Of a DNA stretch of 13,762 nucleotides, positions 1 to 6,397 are shown piece by piece. Origin of the DNA: Nitrospinaceae bacterium. GTDB taxonomy: Bacteria; Nitrospinota; Nitrospinia; Nitrospinales; VA-1. Position numbers and translations under genes: made by a program. The stretch is taken from assembly GCA_029261435.1 (NCBI GenBank), contig JAJDBI010000042.1:1-13762 (forward strand), given 5' to 3'. The notes beneath the pieces are model-generated. The model was not told the origin of the DNA and did not search any database. It saw only the letters and a list, made by a program, of their open reading frames with translations. The number at the start of each line of letters is the position of its first letter. Position 1 is the stretch's first letter.

Positions 1-97
1 AACCGGAAGCGTTGCGAAAAGCGGTAGGGATGTTCGATGTTTGAACCCCTTTTAAACCGCCAATAATATGACTAGGCTGTAAACTATTGAATTTAAG
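1..97. other. Stretch without recognisable gene, 3' of the tRNA relic
   Basis: No reading frame of useful length, no tRNA-like arm and no clear promoter or terminator can be seen here on either strand. The stretch is cut by the window edge, so it could belong to a feature lying outside. If the adjacent tRNA-Glu 3' half is an attachment-site copy, this side would be the flanking chromosome, because such fragments keep their 3' side towards the original host DNA. That reading is inference only. Confidence 0.3.
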
Positions 98-174
98 TAG
101 CCCCAAGGGGAATCGAACCCCTGTTTCCGGCGTGAGAGGCCGGATGCGATCTTAAACTATCAGACTAAGACTTC
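98..174 (-). tRNA. tRNA-Glu (anticodon CTC) relic: intact 3' half, degenerate 5' half
   Basis: Read on the minus strand, the 3' half is a textbook tRNA-Glu. The anticodon stem CCGGC/GCCGG (139-143 with 127-131) encloses the 7-base loop CTCTCAC, with anticodon CTC at 136-134. A 4-base variable region follows. The T arm is AGGGG-TTCGATT-CCCCT (122-106), then TGGGGCT (105-99) as acceptor 3' strand and A98 as discriminator; no CCA is encoded. The 5' half does not fit. The expected partner strand AGCCCCA is absent (GAAGTCT is found at 174-168). A weak D stem GTCT/AGAT can be drawn from 165 down, but about four extra bases separate it from the anticodon stem. I read it as a pseudo-tRNA or a 3' tRNA fragment, such as the copy left at one end of an element integrated into tRNA-Glu. 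It is probably not a working tRNA. Confidence 0.55.
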
Positions 175-214
175 CACAATCTATTCTGTTTGTAGAAGTT
201 AAAGCTTGCAGATT

Positions 215-229
215 CCAAATACTATTTGG
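215..229. repeat. 15-base palindrome between tRNA relic and amidohydrolase gene
   Basis: CCAAATACTATTTGG is a perfect palindrome around the central C at 222. On the plus strand it is followed directly by GTTTTTCC, which resembles a small terminator hairpin with a T tract, but no plus-strand gene lies upstream of it. On the minus strand, the direction of all genes here, no T tract follows. It could be a protein-binding site or chance symmetry in AT-rich DNA. Confidence 0.3.
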
Positions 230-246
230 GTTTTTCCTTAGACAAG

Positions 247-275
247 CCTTAAAGCTGCAATATACGTCTGGCAGC
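247..275 (-). terminator. Weak candidate terminator after the amidohydrolase gene
   Basis: Just past the stop codon at 281, the minus strand reads GCTGC (275-271), a 12-base loop, GCAGC (258-254), then TTTAAGG. The 5-bp GC-containing stem followed by three T residues is where a terminator for the last gene of the block would be expected. The stem is short and the T tract is poor, so this is only a candidate. Confidence 0.25.
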
Positions 276-280
276 ATTTA

Positions 281-1543
281 TTAAAAATTATTTACTGCAA
301 TTTTCCCTCCCGAAATAACAAGGTCAGGATATTCTAGAATTTTCAATGATTTTATTGGGTCGCCCTTCACAGCTATAATATCAGCGGGTGCCCCAGGCAA
401 CAGCGTCCCGAGAAGTGGTATGTTTAGATGACTTCCTGAATTTGACGTCGCAGCCCGTAATATATCTTTCAATCCCATTCTTCCCATTTGTTTAAGATAC
501 ATCAGTTCCTGCGCATCAATCCCCCAGGGAATATCAGGATGAGCAATTTCCGCTCCGTACAAAAGTTCCCCACCCAAGGAAGTCCACCTGGCGGAATTAT
601 GTGCCAGCCCCGAACATTTCGATAAAGTATCTAATGTGGAAACTATTTTCACGTTTTGTGACACTGCTTTTTTCAGCAGTGGTACAGGAATAGCGTTGCA
701 AGGAATGTGAGCCCATTCGTCAACTCTTGAATTAATAGCAATCCGCACACCATTTTCTTCTCCAACATGGGCAGTTACTTTTCGGTTATTTTTATGAGCT
801 TCATCCACGATGGCCGTAACAATATTCTCAGGCAATAACGGCCAGGGTGGTTTTGGTTGGGAAGCCATGCTTGCATGGGAATGGCTCTTTTCAGGTTTCT
901 TATGATCCCCGTGGCTATGATGGGTTGACCATGGTGCTCCTGCTTCACCACCAGGCTCCAGTGCTACCTTGATCACAACAGCTCCGCCTTGAATAAGGTC
1001 GCGGACTGTTTTACGTGCCTCCTCCTCAGTGGAGACAGCTATAGCTATACCTTTAGCTCCCACTTGGGGAATAGGATAACCATTTGGTGCTGTGATTATT
1101 GGACCAGAAGTAAGGACACGTAAACTACCTTTTCCACCGTAAGGCATGTGTACGGGGCCGCCGACATCCCGAATGGTTGTAATCCCATGCTTCAAAATAG
1201 TGTCGGCAGGAATATTTCGAAAAGAGAGGTGTGCGTGCAATTCAATGAATCCGGGTAATAAAGTTGCATTGCCCAGATCAATCACCCTCGAATAATTGGA
1301 CGCAAATGATTTGCGCGCACCTATTTTTTCAACCTTTCCATCAACTATTGATAAAGAGGTATCGACTTTAAATTTGTTTCCATCAAAAATATTAGCCGCA
1401 TGTAGAAGAATAGAATCTGGGCGACTATCATTATCAAAGGCTAATGCAGGACTTACGTTGAAAATGCATATTAATGCCAAGAGCATCAATAGTTGGACTC
1501 TTGTAAAAAACAATTTGATAAACCTGTCTTTTGGCATATTCAT
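281..1543 (-). CDS. Exported metal-dependent amidohydrolase with His-rich insertion
   Basis: The 420-residue product belongs to the amidohydrolase superfamily, nearest in layout to the imidazolonepropionase/Xaa-Pro dipeptidase-like group. These enzymes hydrolyse amide or cyclic amide bonds with one or two bound metals. An N-terminal signal peptide ends near ALA-F (residue 35/36), so the enzyme is exported. Recognisable features are the metal motif HAH at 103-105, a candidate carboxylated Lys192 (VVIKV), His259 (TAHV), His279 (WAH), Asp343 (GID) and the C-terminal beta-sandwich segment near 375-420 (LLPGAPADIIAVKGDP). An insertion at 208-223 carries His 208, 209, 211, 214, 221 and 223 between the lysine and the first barrel histidine; I do not know it as a family feature and it suggests extra metal binding. 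No strong ribosome site precedes the ATG; a second ATG two codons on is possible. The substrate cannot be read from the sequence. Confidence 0.88.
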   Translation of the reverse strand: MNMPKDRFIKLFFTRVQLLMLLALICIFNVSPALAFDNDSRPDSILLHAANIFDGNKFKVDTSLSIVDGKVEKIGARKSFASNYSRVIDLGNATLLPGFIELHAHLSFRNIPADTILKHGITTIRDVGGPVHMPYGGKGSLRVLTSGPIITAPNGYPIPQVGAKGIAIAVSTEEEARKTVRDLIQGGAVVIKVALEPGGEAGAPWSTHHSHGDHKKPEKSHSHASMASQPKPPWPLLPENIVTAIVDEAHKNNRKVTAHVGEENGVRIAINSRVDEWAHIPCNAIPVPLLKKAVSQNVKIVSTLDTLSKCSGLAHNSARWTSLGGELLYGAEIAHPDIPWGIDAQELMYLKQMGRMGLKDILRAATSNSGSHLNIPLLGTLLPGAPADIIAVKGDPIKSLKILEYPDLVISGGKIAVNNF

Positions 1544-1612
1544 TTTAAATCACTCTGAGAAATAATGGGATCCGCAAATAGACGACCTTCATCTATAGTC
1601 TCCACATATTAA

Positions 1613-1629
1613 ACACTTTAAGAAAGTGT
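1613..1629. repeat. Small hairpin between the FGE-like and amidohydrolase genes
   Basis: ACACTTT (1613-1619), a 3-base loop and AAAGTGT (1623-1629) form a perfect 7-bp inverted repeat. It lies in the 112-base gap after the stop codon of the FGE-like gene on the minus strand. The following minus-strand bases are TTAATATG, so it could be a weak terminator. The stem is AT-rich and the T tract short. It could equally stabilise the end of a transcript. Confidence 0.3.
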
Positions 1630-1655
1630 GTGGAGTGGAAATGAGCGTGTTTCAA

Positions 1656-2471
1656 TTAGAAGGCGCAGCGAAACCCATTGTCGTGATAACGAATTCCAGA
1701 GGCACGCTCATAACGGAGGGCAGAACGCATAGCACCTGGAGCATGATCCCATGACCCACCGCGGATCACTTTTTTCCCATCACTATCGGCACTACCACTC
1801 GATGTCCATTCCCAAACATTTCCAGCCATGTCGTACAACCCATAGCCATTTGGTGGATAGCTTCCTTTAGGAGAAGACATTTTGTAACCATCGTTAAATT
1901 GATCTGCTTTCCAGCCAAATTCACAATTGAGATCACAAAAATTTGCTTTGCCTGTTTCTATCTCATCACCCCAGGGATAGATAGTGGATTGTCCTCCCAT
2001 TGCTGCATATTCCCACTCCCATTCTGTGGGTAAGCGTTTCCCAAGTTTTTGGCAGTATGCATTTGCCTCGTCCCATGTAACACTGTCTACAGGCAAAATG
2101 TCGCCTCTGGATTTAGATGGATTCGTACCCATCAATTTTTCAAATTCGCTTTGTGTAACTTCGTACCGGTCAATAGAAAATGAATTGACCATTTCCTTGT
2201 GCGGAGTTTCGTCTGTGAACCAATCCATCTTGCAATCATTATAAAATCTGGCGCATTCCCTGAAACCAATCTCAGGATCAGCTCCTGCTGTGAATTCACC
2301 ACCCTGAATCAATACCATTCCCTCTTTAGTTTTGAGTATCTCATTCCGAGTATTTAAAGGTTGTTTTGTTGGCGTACCAGAATGTACATAGTTTGGATTT
2401 ACTAAAACAGCCAAAACTAAAAAAAAATTAATTGTCATATCCTTCATCATTTTTATACGGAGTATTTTCAA
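1656..2471 (-). CDS. Exported FGE/SUMF1-domain protein lacking the catalytic cysteines
   Basis: This is a formylglycine-generating-enzyme-fold (SUMF1, PF03781-type) protein. I chose the TTG at 2471: AAGGAG lies nine bases upstream (2486-2481) and a signal peptide follows (LKILRIKMMKDM start, cleavage near VHS-GTP). An in-frame ATG at 2498 has no comparable ribosome site. Numbered from the TTG (271 residues), hallmarks are GMVLIQGGEF (51-60), PVDSVTWDEA (127-136), RLPTEWEWEYAA (146-157), GLYDMAGNVWEW (211-222), RGGSW (237-241) and C-terminal GFRCAF. In true FGE, two copper-binding catalytic cysteines follow the GGS motif. Here those positions hold His243 and Met248, so protein-formylglycine formation is not expected. 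Two extra Cys pairs (73/80, 179/183) may form disulfides in the periplasm. No sulfatase lies in the window. Family members with non-FGE roles include NirV- and PvdO-like proteins, so the role is unknown. Confidence 0.85.
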   Translation of the reverse strand: MKILRIKMMKDMTINFFLVLAVLVNPNYVHSGTPTKQPLNTRNEILKTKEGMVLIQGGEFTAGADPEIGFRECARFYNDCKMDWFTDETPHKEMVNSFSIDRYEVTQSEFEKLMGTNPSKSRGDILPVDSVTWDEANAYCQKLGKRLPTEWEWEYAAMGGQSTIYPWGDEIETGKANFCDLNCEFGWKADQFNDGYKMSSPKGSYPPNGYGLYDMAGNVWEWTSSGSADSDGKKVIRGGSWDHAPGAMRSALRYERASGIRYHDNGFRCAF

Positions 2472-2534
2472 GGGAATCGTCTCCTTAGATATATTCATTG
2501 GATTTGAGATCCCGGCTCATATCATGGAATAAAA

Positions 2535-2576
2535 ATAATAAAAATAAACCGGTTTTCCACATTTGCTTGTCTGGTT
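2535..2576 (-). terminator. Candidate terminator after the BNR-repeat gene
   Basis: On the minus strand AACCAG (2576-2571), an 18-base loop and CCGGTT (2552-2547) form an imperfect stem with one mismatch. It is followed by TATTTTTATTATT, a strongly T-rich run. The position is about 100 bases past the stop of the BNR-repeat gene and upstream of the FGE-like gene. It could separate the two transcripts. The loop is large and the stem short, so support is modest. Confidence 0.3.
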
Positions 2577-2672
2577 AGGAAGAAAATTAAAAAACAACAA
2601 ATACGCAAATACAGATCACTCTACTCCATGAAAAACATTAAGAATCTGTTTTTTTCTTTAAAATTCTTCATT

Positions 2673-3977
2673 CTAATCATCATACTCTTGCCTGTTAATT
2701 CGCCCTCTACATAGAACTGCCTTGGTTTCTTTGTTGCCAATTTCGGTCCAGGTGGCATAAACCCTTCCCCCACTTCCTTTAAACAAATACGGGTAAGCGA
2801 CACTATCACCGAGAAACGGAACTTTCTTGGGGGCATCAGAAGTCCCGTCACCTGAAATTTTGACTAACCAAGGGCGAATAACTCCCCAGCCATCATCGGA
2901 TTCAGGGTCTCTTCCTTGAAAAATGATCCATGCGTCCCCCTTAATCATTTGAATATCCGGATGATTTGCATCCAGCACGTTCCCCTGTACCTCACCTAAA
3001 TATTTAAAGCTTTTTCCTTTATCATTAGATAACGCCGCCCGTAGAGCCGCTCGATGCCCAGCACCGCTATACCAGGAAATAAATAATTTTCCTCGCTGAA
3101 ATTCCATAGAAGCCCCAGAATGCGGGCATCCATTCACCTTCCATCCTTTTGGGGTAACCAATACCTTTTCAGCCCAAGTCTGTCCCTTATTAGCAGAAGA
3201 GGAAACGACTACAACCCGATTGTTATCTTTGTCGACATGTCTCCAGGAAATATAGACATTCCCTGAATTATCAAACGTTAATGCAGGTCGACAACAAGGA
3301 CAGACATCGCCTGCCACCTTTATATTCTTTTCGAAAGAAGCACCTTGATTCGAGGAACGGGCGATGTATAGAGAAGAAGTCCCTGGCAAATTTGTTTCTT
3401 TTCCTCGCCCATCAAGCCAAGCAACATAGACGGTCCCATCGGGACTCACTTCCATCGTTTGAAATGAGTGGTAAGATTTTTCGTTATCGTCGTTTACTTT
3501 AATAGATGGTAGGAAACTCCTTCCAAAATTCATAGATCGAGCAAACTTGAGGTCATTGCCCCCTGACCAAACAGCATATTTTGCTATGCCAGGTCCTTGT
3601 TTTAGCAAGGGACCATTTTCTCCATGTGAGCTGACTTCTCCTTCTGTATCATTTACGCGGTATGGCTTGGAAAAAGTGTCTCCGGTATTATGTGAACTTG
3701 TATAATAAAGGTCTTGCCCTTTCCCGCTTTTCCTAGCCGCATAAATAAAGCTCATACCTTCAGATGCCGACAAAAGTAATTGCAATCCATTCCCTTTATC
3801 AACCTCTTCAGGTTTGGACTCCCAAGTTACCCATGCCTCGTTATTAGAAGGTTTTTTATTATTTCCTTTTTCTAAATCACCAGCGAATACTAAACTCTGA
3901 TTAATTTGGAAATATGAAGCCATTAAAAGTAGCAACATACCACCAATATTTCTGCTTATAATTTTCACAGTCAACAT
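2673..3977 (-). CDS. Exported BNR-repeat (sialidase-fold) beta-propeller protein with CPCC and CPH motifs
   Basis: The 434-residue protein has a signal peptide ending near VFA-G (residue 32) followed by a predicted beta-propeller. Asp-box/BNR-like motifs of the form S-x-N-x-G-x-x-F/W recur near 95 (SHNTGDTF), 148 (SMNFGRSF), 208 (SSNQGASF), 261 (SANKGQTW) and 317 (SNDKGKSF). Automatic annotation would probably call it an exo-alpha-sialidase, but I see no arginine triad or RIP motif to support glycosidase activity. Unusual features are C226-P-C-C229 and C284-P-H286, plus Cys423; these could bind a soft metal or form disulfides. The ATG at 3977 is preceded by AAGGTAGGACTT. It sits between a TonB-dependent receptor gene upstream and an FGE-like gene downstream, which suggests a periplasmic or surface partner of the receptor. 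The function is inferred, not demonstrated. Confidence 0.82.
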   Translation of the reverse strand: MLTVKIISRNIGGMLLLLMASYFQINQSLVFAGDLEKGNNKKPSNNEAWVTWESKPEEVDKGNGLQLLLSASEGMSFIYAARKSGKGQDLYYTSSHNTGDTFSKPYRVNDTEGEVSSHGENGPLLKQGPGIAKYAVWSGGNDLKFARSMNFGRSFLPSIKVNDDNEKSYHSFQTMEVSPDGTVYVAWLDGRGKETNLPGTSSLYIARSSNQGASFEKNIKVAGDVCPCCRPALTFDNSGNVYISWRHVDKDNNRVVVVSSSANKGQTWAEKVLVTPKGWKVNGCPHSGASMEFQRGKLFISWYSGAGHRAALRAALSNDKGKSFKYLGEVQGNVLDANHPDIQMIKGDAWIIFQGRDPESDDGWGVIRPWLVKISGDGTSDAPKKVPFLGDSVAYPYLFKGSGGRVYATWTEIGNKETKAVLCRGRINRQEYDD

Positions 3978-4011
3978 AAGTCCTACCTTCCCCTAGACCT
4001 AGGAAAGAAGG

Positions 4012-4058
4012 TCGATATCTGATCCCACTTTTGAACGTAACAAGGGACCAGATATCGA
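4012..4058. repeat. Long inverted repeat upstream of the BNR-repeat gene
   Basis: TCGATATCTG (4012-4021) and CAGATATCGA (4049-4058) are perfect 10-base inverted arms. After a single mismatch the symmetry continues with TCCC (4023-4026) against GGGA (4044-4047), leaving a 17-base loop. It fills much of the 118-base gap between the TonB receptor stop and the BNR gene start. No T tract follows on the minus strand. It may be a transcript-stabilising or attenuating hairpin, or an operator controlling the downstream gene. The arms each contain the palindrome GATATC. Confidence 0.6.
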
Positions 4059-4095
4059 TATATGAGCTTGTTAGGAGGAATCAAGCACATCTTCT

Positions 4096-6216
4096 TTAAT
4101 CGAAGGTGATTCGCACGCCACCAAAAAAACGTCTCAAATCACCCGCATAAAAATCATTACTTGTACCAGTAGTGGTAGCCGAAGCAGCAAAATTAGAAAT
4201 ATACTTTTTATTCAGTAAATTTCGACCCTCGAAGAACAAGCTGACATTTTTATTAACATCATAACCCGCACCGGCACCAATGATTGCGTAGCCAGGGACC
4301 GTAGTTGTGTTATTAAAATCCGTATCCGCTTTGCTGGCAGCAAGCATATTCATTGCAACAAACCATTCATCTTTATGGTCATACCGCACCTCCGCATTAT
4401 AAAAATGCGCGGGTTGACCCGGGATTTCGTTATCACCGAAATTCACATCATTTTCAAAATAAAAGTTGCTGTAGGTGTAGGCATTCCACATTTTCAGGCT
4501 ATCCCCACTTGACAATAAGTTTTCTCCGAGTCGGATACCCACACCAATCTCTGCCCCTTGATGCACGGTGGACTCCGCATTAAATGTAGAGTCCGTAACT
4601 GCTCCCGTCGCTCGAAACCTAAGCAGCTCATCTTCTAGTTCTGCATGATAAAGACTGATGTCCCACGCTATGGGGCCTCGCTCACCGCGGGTTCCAATTT
4701 CATAGGTCCAAGCCTCCTGTGCTTGAAGTTGACTGAATCCCACGGTACTACCCTGAGTCAAATTTGAAAAATCAGGAGGCTCAAAGCTTCTGCTAACATT
4801 TGCAAAAACCTGGGTTTTCTCGGTGGGTTTATAAAGAAACCCGATTTTAGGGTTGATGGATTCGTAATCAGAACTGGCTGTGTCCGACGGAGTTCTTTTG
4901 TCGAACACATCCCGGTTGGCCCAGATGTATTGAAGACTGGTAACAAAAGATAGTTTAGGCGTTACAAAAAATGAATTTTCCCCATAAACAACTATATTTT
5001 GTGCAGCTTGATCTGCATTGTTAGTAATTGTTCCTGGTTTGCCACCGTTACTTGACCAGCGTTTTGCACTCGTATCCCCAAAATGGGTCGTGACTCCAAA
5101 TTGATATCGATTTAAGTGCTCCCCAAAATCATAAGACCCTGAGTTTTGAGTATAGAGCCCATAGTTGATACTTTCCTGATCAATCACACCAACAAATGAA
5201 ACGATAGGGTGAAACAGGTCCTTGTAAAAAATAAAAGCACCCACATCCATTTTATGTCCATCGCCCAGGTCAACTGTTGTTTTATTGGAAAGACGGTATG
5301 AAATAATATCTCGCCGCTGATCATCAGTTATTGCATTGGCTCTGGCAGATTCTGGATCTGTAAGGGCCTGAGTTTGAGTAACCGACCCTGGTAATTCCAG
5401 GTCAATTTGATTCGCTGAAAAATAGAACCTTGTTTCAGCCTGACTTGAAAGTTTTATACCCGTGTTAGCGTTAAACTTAATATTTTGCTGATCTGCATGC
5501 TCCCGAAACCCGTCACTCGTTGCTCCCGTCAAACTCACAAATAGATCAGAACCATCTTCAAATATTTTTCCGGATTGCATATTTCCACGAAACGTATCGT
5601 CAGACCCCATTTCAAAACGTAGTTGATAGCCCGGATGACTATGACCAGTTTTCTGTATCATATTGATGGATCCACCAAGCGTCGTAGAACCGAATTGCAT
5701 GGCATTACCACCCTTATGGATCTCAATTCGCTGTAAAGTCAGGGTATCGATTTCTTGAAAGTCACCACTTCCATCTGCCGCACCGAAAGGCACACCGTCT
5801 TGAAATCCCGTTAAACCTTTCTGATGAAAGCTACGCTCAAGTCCCGAACCTCGAATAGAAATTCGAACTTCTTCAGCAAATCGTTTAGTGGCAAAAACAC
5901 CGGGAACGTGACTGACTGTATCTTGAAAATTGAGACTAAATTTATCTTCAAAAACTTCACTCCCAACCACATAAACTCCCCCAGGAGTTCTTTGAATTAT
6001 TTTTTTAGCTTCAAAATTATTGGGAACAGTCAGAGTCCCCGGATACTTTCCAATATTTGTTTTAAACTCAGGTATGGGTGCTGCTATTACCAATTCTTCC
6101 AGGGCGCCCTCCCGAGTATTTTCATCCGCATTAGCGGCAAATGCAAAAACAAGGCAAATAAACAAACTGAAAAAACATACTCTGAATTCTTCGCGTACGC
6201 GTGTTAGGTAATGCAA
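4096..6216 (-). CDS. TonB-dependent outer-membrane receptor (FecA-like plug, substrate unknown)
   Basis: This is a ligand-gated outer-membrane beta-barrel receptor that imports a scarce ligand using TonB energy. I chose the TTG at 6216 because AGGAGG lies eight bases upstream (6230-6225) and a signal peptide follows at once (FFSLFICLVFAFAANA, cleavage A30-D31). An in-frame ATG at 6306 would add 30 residues before that signal peptide. From the TTG the protein has 706 residues. A TonB-box-like LEELVIAA lies near 39-46. The plug follows, with SIRGSGLERSF (120-130), GFQDGVPFGAADGSGDFQEID (137-157) and a RIEIHKGGNAMQFGSTTLGG stretch (163-182). A 22-strand barrel is expected, with terminal strand RFFGGVRITFD. 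The plug resembles FecA-type receptors without a signalling domain. Neighbouring His/Cys-rich proteins suggest metal or metal-complex uptake; siderophore or other ligands remain possible. Confidence 0.93.
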   Translation of the reverse strand: MHYLTRVREEFRVCFFSLFICLVFAFAANADENTREGALEELVIAAPIPEFKTNIGKYPGTLTVPNNFEAKKIIQRTPGGVYVVGSEVFEDKFSLNFQDTVSHVPGVFATKRFAEEVRISIRGSGLERSFHQKGLTGFQDGVPFGAADGSGDFQEIDTLTLQRIEIHKGGNAMQFGSTTLGGSINMIQKTGHSHPGYQLRFEMGSDDTFRGNMQSGKIFEDGSDLFVSLTGATSDGFREHADQQNIKFNANTGIKLSSQAETRFYFSANQIDLELPGSVTQTQALTDPESARANAITDDQRRDIISYRLSNKTTVDLGDGHKMDVGAFIFYKDLFHPIVSFVGVIDQESINYGLYTQNSGSYDFGEHLNRYQFGVTTHFGDTSAKRWSSNGGKPGTITNNADQAAQNIVVYGENSFFVTPKLSFVTSLQYIWANRDVFDKRTPSDTASSDYESINPKIGFLYKPTEKTQVFANVSRSFEPPDFSNLTQGSTVGFSQLQAQEAWTYEIGTRGERGPIAWDISLYHAELEDELLRFRATGAVTDSTFNAESTVHQGAEIGVGIRLGENLLSSGDSLKMWNAYTYSNFYFENDVNFGDNEIPGQPAHFYNAEVRYDHKDEWFVAMNMLAASKADTDFNNTTTVPGYAIIGAGAGYDVNKNVSLFFEGRNLLNKKYISNFAASATTTGTSNDFYAGDLRRFFGGVRITFD

Positions 6217-6224
6217 GGTGGTTT

Positions 6225-6230
6225 CCTCCT
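6225..6230 (-). promoter_or_regulatory. Strong Shine-Dalgarno site fixing a TTG start for the TonB receptor
   Basis: The minus strand reads AAGGAGGAAACCACCTTG, so a full AGGAGG stands eight bases before the TTG at 6216. It decides the start in favour of TTG over the longer open frame, whose first 30 codons look non-coding and would bury the signal peptide. Confidence 0.75.
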
Positions 6231-6397
6231 TCTCCAGACCCAATTCTTTAATCCACGCACAAACCGTTGAACTATAGTTTCCGTAGGGATTAGGAAACAA
6301 AAGCAATCAAGCCTCTGTTCAAATTAAAAACAGGAACAGAAAAAGACCGAAAAACGGAATTTATGTATGGGTAATAATTAAAAAACTTGAAATGCGA

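Noticed and set aside
98..174. Functional tRNA-Glu
   Set aside because: The 5' acceptor strand does not pair with the 3' strand and there are extra bases between the D arm and anticodon stem, so I treat it as a relic.
1656..2471. Active formylglycine-generating enzyme serving a sulfatase
   Set aside because: Both catalytic cysteines are replaced and no sulfatase gene is present in the window.
2621..2851. 76-codon minus-strand frame at the end of the BNR gene
   Set aside because: It mostly overlaps the BNR-propeller frame in another phase and has no signal peptide or domain.
2673..3977. Exo-alpha-sialidase
   Set aside because: Only Asp-box repeats support it; no RIP motif or arginine triad is visible and no sialic acid genes are nearby.
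5824..6207. 127-codon plus-strand open frame opposite the TonB receptor
   Set aside because: It is antisense to the conserved plug domain and the signal peptide region, and its translation shows no family features.
6315..6357. Terminator between the His-rich gene and the TonB receptor gene
   Set aside because: A 6-bp CTGTTC/GAACAG inverted repeat and a 3-bp CCG/CGG hairpin are present, but no hairpin with a proper T tract on the minus strand could be drawn.
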